This document shows, piece by piece, positions 20,025 through 22,352 of a stretch of DNA of 22,352 nt (within the stretch, counting starts at the first letter, position 1; each line of letters begins with the position of its first letter). The stretch is from Oppiella nova. Its lineage: Eukaryota; Arthropoda; Arachnida; Sarcoptiformes; Oppiidae. The stretch covers positions 1,166 to 23,517 of the forward strand of contig CAJPVJ010000537.1 in the NCBI GenBank assembly GCA_905397405.1. Reading direction: 5' to 3'. The notes under the pieces are model-generated. The model was given only the letters and a program-made list of their open reading frames with translations, had not been told where the DNA came from and searched no databases. The translations under genes were made by a program, and so were the position numbers.

Positions 20025-20732
20025 ATGAAAGTTGTAAAAATGTTATCAAATAAAACACAATTTTTAATAACGTTAATACTATTTGTATGGATCGGTAAGA
20101 GCTGGACGACAACGGAGACCGAGACTGTGTGTCCGGACAATGAGGGCATATTCGCGAACCCTCACGATTGCCATTCATTTATTTTATGCTCAAACTATAA
20201 GCCACAGATCAAGCCGTGTCCCGACAATCTTCAATTTAATCCAACCCTAAAAGTGTGTGACTTTCCCGAACACAGCGGTTGTAATGACGGCCACAAAGTT
20301 AACACATTTGAGTGTCAAGAGAATGACCGCCTATTTCAGGACCCATCCGACTGTCACTCGTTTTACATGTGTTCAAACGGAAGGTCATATAAATTGCAGT
20401 GCCCTGGTGGTCTCATATTCTACCCAAACACCAATCAATGCGATTTCCCACAAACCAGTGGTTTCTATTGCTTTGATTCGCGCAATAAGTTTGCCAACTC
20501 TAGCGACTGTACGATGTATTTGGATTGCAGTCAACCCATCTATGGGTACGCCTGTCCTAAGACATGTCCAGACAATCTTCAATTCAATCGCTACACCGAG
20601 GAGTGTGTTTGGCCTGAGAAGAGCTGGTGTCTCGTCGATGATAACAACTTCGACGACATCTCCAGCGACACCGCCATCGACGTCAACGATACCACCGATG
20701 ATCCCAATGATCCTAACGATGATCTCAACTGA
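20025..20732 (+). CDS. Secreted chitin-binding protein, three CBM14 (peritrophin-A) domains
   Basis: Single exon, 235 residues. A signal peptide (hydrophobic run FLITLILFVWIG, about 13-24) is followed by three CBM14 domains and an Asp-rich acidic tail. Domain 1 has cysteines 36, 49, 55, 65, 78 and 86; domain 2 has 97, 110, 116, 126, 139 and 149, each with the classic DCHSF and QCDFP-like segments. Domain 3 is atypical: it follows without a linker, so Cys149 may serve as its first cysteine, and it has 162, 168, 177, 181, 194 and 202, one more in the middle than usual. Such proteins bind chitin in the gut peritrophic matrix or cuticle; some mite allergens are small proteins of this type. The tail (about 205-235) has no aromatic residue after Phe209 and may bind calcium or stay disordered. 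An alternative start is Met6. AATAAA at 20901-20906 is the likely poly(A) signal. Confidence 0.92.
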   Translation: MKVVKMLSNKTQFLITLILFVWIGKSWTTTETETVCPDNEGIFANPHDCHSFILCSNYKPQIKPCPDNLQFNPTLKVCDFPEHSGCNDGHKVNTFECQENDRLFQDPSDCHSFYMCSNGRSYKLQCPGGLIFYPNTNQCDFPQTSGFYCFDSRNKFANSSDCTMYLDCSQPIYGYACPKTCPDNLQFNRYTEECVWPEKSWCLVDDNNFDDISSDTAIDVNDTTDDPNDPNDDLN

Positions 20733-21160
20733 TTGTGTCATTACTTGTATTGCAATGCTTTATATAATGTTTTGTATCATTTGATTCTCATTTAAAATCA
20801 TTTTCAAACTAGTAAACTGTCCGATCATTTTATAGCCTAATGCAAATCATTAATCAAAAGTTATGTTTCTTATAATTTGTATAGTTTTACAAACTTTTCT
20901 AATAAAATGCAAGTTTAGGGGAGTTTTGTGTATCTTTGAAATAGTTGTCGTATTTTACGAATAAATGAATTGTTTGTGAAAACTATAGAAACACTAAACA
21001 TATGATTGCTTGCAATGAATGCATCAAACAATTCATGCATTCATTGAAAACTCACTTCAAAACACAATTCAAATCACAATTAAAGCCAAAGATTTTGTGT
21101 TCACTGTAGACATGAACTAACCCGTTGTGGCCATCACTGGACTATCACATCCCACACACA
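20733..21160. other. Spacer between CBM14 gene and SLC35A gene
   Basis: Contains the poly(A) signal at 20901-20906 and a perfect hairpin at 21013-21046. The last 100 bases are probably promoter and 5' UTR of the transporter. No TATA box is seen and no further gene. Confidence 0.5.
21013..21046. repeat. Perfect 12-base inverted repeat, 10-base loop
   Basis: CAATGAATGCAT at 21013-21024 and ATGCATTCATTG at 21035-21046. It lies about 115 bases before the SLC35A start codon. It could be a binding site for a dimeric factor or a stem-loop in the 5' leader. Confidence 0.75.
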
Positions 21161-22351
21161 ATGGTGTCTAAGATGTTGTTTCTGAAATATTTGTCACTAT
21201 TAGTGCTGACAATACAGACGACAACATTAGTAATGATATTAAGGTTTTCGCGGATCAGTTACACACCAAATGAATCCCATTATATCAGTAGTACTGCTAT
21301 AGTGTTGAGTGAATGCATCAAACTTGTGGTCTCTCTCCTCATACTCGCACTTCAGTCCAATTGTGAGATAATCACCACAACCACATCCACTCACTCACCA
21401 TCTCTTTGCCTGTCTTTAGGTTCATCTCAAAAAGTGTTACAACTCTTGAACAATGAAGTGGTGGCCAAACCTCGAGAGACGGCCAAACTCTTGGTACCGG
21501 CGCTGTTGTACACCATTCAGAATAACCTCCTATTCCTAGCCCTCACTAACTTAGACGCCGCCACATATCAGGTCTGTCTCTGGTCTCTGTGACCATCGCT
21601 TGTGTCCATTGACTAACATATGGCCAACTGTTTTGTACCATTAGGTGACATATCAGCTGAAGATCCTGACGACAGCCCTGTTCTCCGTGTTTATGCTTCA
21701 CAAGAGACTGGCTGTCAATCAATGGCTATCATTGGTATTACTCACGATTGGCGTCACTTTAGTCCAGTGGCCCCAAAGCCCTCCTGAGAGTCCGTCCAAC
21801 AAATTGGATGAAATGTCTGAAGCGATGACCGGTGCGGAGGAACCGGTGGGCAACCGGTTGTTGGGAGTGACGGCTGTGTTGGCCTCATGTTTCTCGAGTG
21901 GCTTCTCCGGCGTGTACTTCGAGAAGTTAGTCAAATATACCTCTCAGTCCCTATGGATCAGAAACACACAAATGGCACTCTTCTCAGTCGTTATCGCATC
22001 CATTGCTATGTTTTTACAAGACTTTGATCTCATTTACGCCAATGGCTTCTTTCAGGTGTCCTTTCTATCTATAAATTACTTATATTTTAAATATTCATTA
22101 TATGAATGTTATATATTAAGGGATACACATCGTTGACATGGATTGTGGTGTTATTGCAAGCATTTGGTGGTCTCGTAGTGGCTATTGTTATGAAATACGC
22201 CGATAATATTCTCAAGGGGTTTGCAACCTCCATATCCATCGTATTATCCACTGTTTGCAGCGTTTACCTGATGGCAGACTTTTATCCCACAAATTCCTTC
22301 CTTTGCGGTGCTTTTATTGTCATATTAGCCAACATTCTGTACGCCTGTTAG
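21161..22351 (+). CDS. UDP-sugar (UDP-GlcNAc-type) transporter, SLC35A family
   Basis: Four exons: 21161-21362, 21420-21571, 21645-22055 and 22121-22351; introns of 57, 73 and 65 bases, all GT-AG. The product is 331 residues, close to the 325 of vertebrate SLC35A3. The first intron (GTGAGA to CTTTAG) is a multiple of three and has no stop; removing it gives [19 protein letters not shown], which matches the family without a gap. Family signatures: LQTTxLV-like [61 protein letters not shown]-like [16 protein letters not shown], and [20 protein letters not shown]. About ten membrane segments are expected. It would exchange UDP-GlcNAc (or UDP-galactose) for UMP across the Golgi membrane; substrate cannot be settled between the A2 and A3 types. 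The C-terminal tail is very short, ending ILYAC at a TAG one base before the window ends. The start is the first ATG; the frame stays open upstream without another ATG. Confidence 0.93.
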
Positions 22352-22352
22352 A

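Noticed and set aside
20257-20784. 175-codon + frame and 118-codon - frame inside the CBM14 gene
   Set aside because: The CBM14 frame has 18 correctly spaced cysteines and a signal peptide. The others are open because of its base composition.
1-22352. CRISPR arrays, phage genes, bacterial defence or operon systems
   Set aside because: The window is eukaryotic, with spliced genes and poly(A) signals, and no spaced repeats of the right kind.

Overview
The window is eukaryotic nuclear DNA and very AT-rich. Its genes have short GT-AG introns (57 to 378 bases) apart from one 3-kb intron. The gene content (tandem phospholipase B-like genes, a GIPC/kermit orthologue, a CBM14 chitin-binding secreted protein, a UDP-GlcNAc transporter-type SLC35A, poly-Asn runs) points to a chitin-making arthropod. 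A mite or other small chelicerate is my best guess, but the species cannot be fixed from this sequence alone.

Left third (1-10862). This is a tandem family of phospholipase B-like (PLBD, N-terminal-nucleophile hydrolase) genes on the + strand. Copy B (6107-8149) and copy C (8939-10862) are open across both exons. Copy A (1505-3435) is a broken chimera: a B-like 5' part, then a shifted, repeated C-like module, then a direct junction into the antisense 5' end of a mitochondrial NAD(P) transhydrogenase (NNT) gene, which is cut off inside its exon 2. About 2.9 kb from base 1 (intergenic DNA, promoter, exon 1, intron and half of exon 2 of copy A) recurs at 4563, so copy A plus the NNT stub is part of a recent segmental duplication with a period of about 4.56 kb. 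An intact NNT gene probably lies left of the window on the - strand. Copy C carries an in-frame 126-base internal duplication. All three PLBD copies keep a TATA element with the same spacing to an initiator-like sequence.

Middle (10863-17265). A small minus-strand gene of unknown function, rich in Asn and Lys, ends at 11281. An orphan plus-strand exon candidate, perhaps from a fibronectin type III domain, lies at 12341-12432. The four-exon GIPC gene occupies 13047-17265 on the - strand, and its first intron is about 3 kb.

Right part (17266-22352). AT-rich spacer is followed by a Cys-rich single-pass membrane protein of unknown function (18719-19234), a secreted protein with three CBM14/peritrophin-A domains (20025-20732), and a four-exon SLC35A nucleotide-sugar transporter (21161-22351). 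The transporter contains a 57-base intron that is a multiple of three and free of stops, so a plain ORF scan reads through it.

The genes are independent eukaryotic units, not an operon. I see no CRISPR, phage or bacterial system. The most unusual part is the recombining PLBD/NNT cluster, which shows duplication, module repetition, truncation and probable gene conversion.
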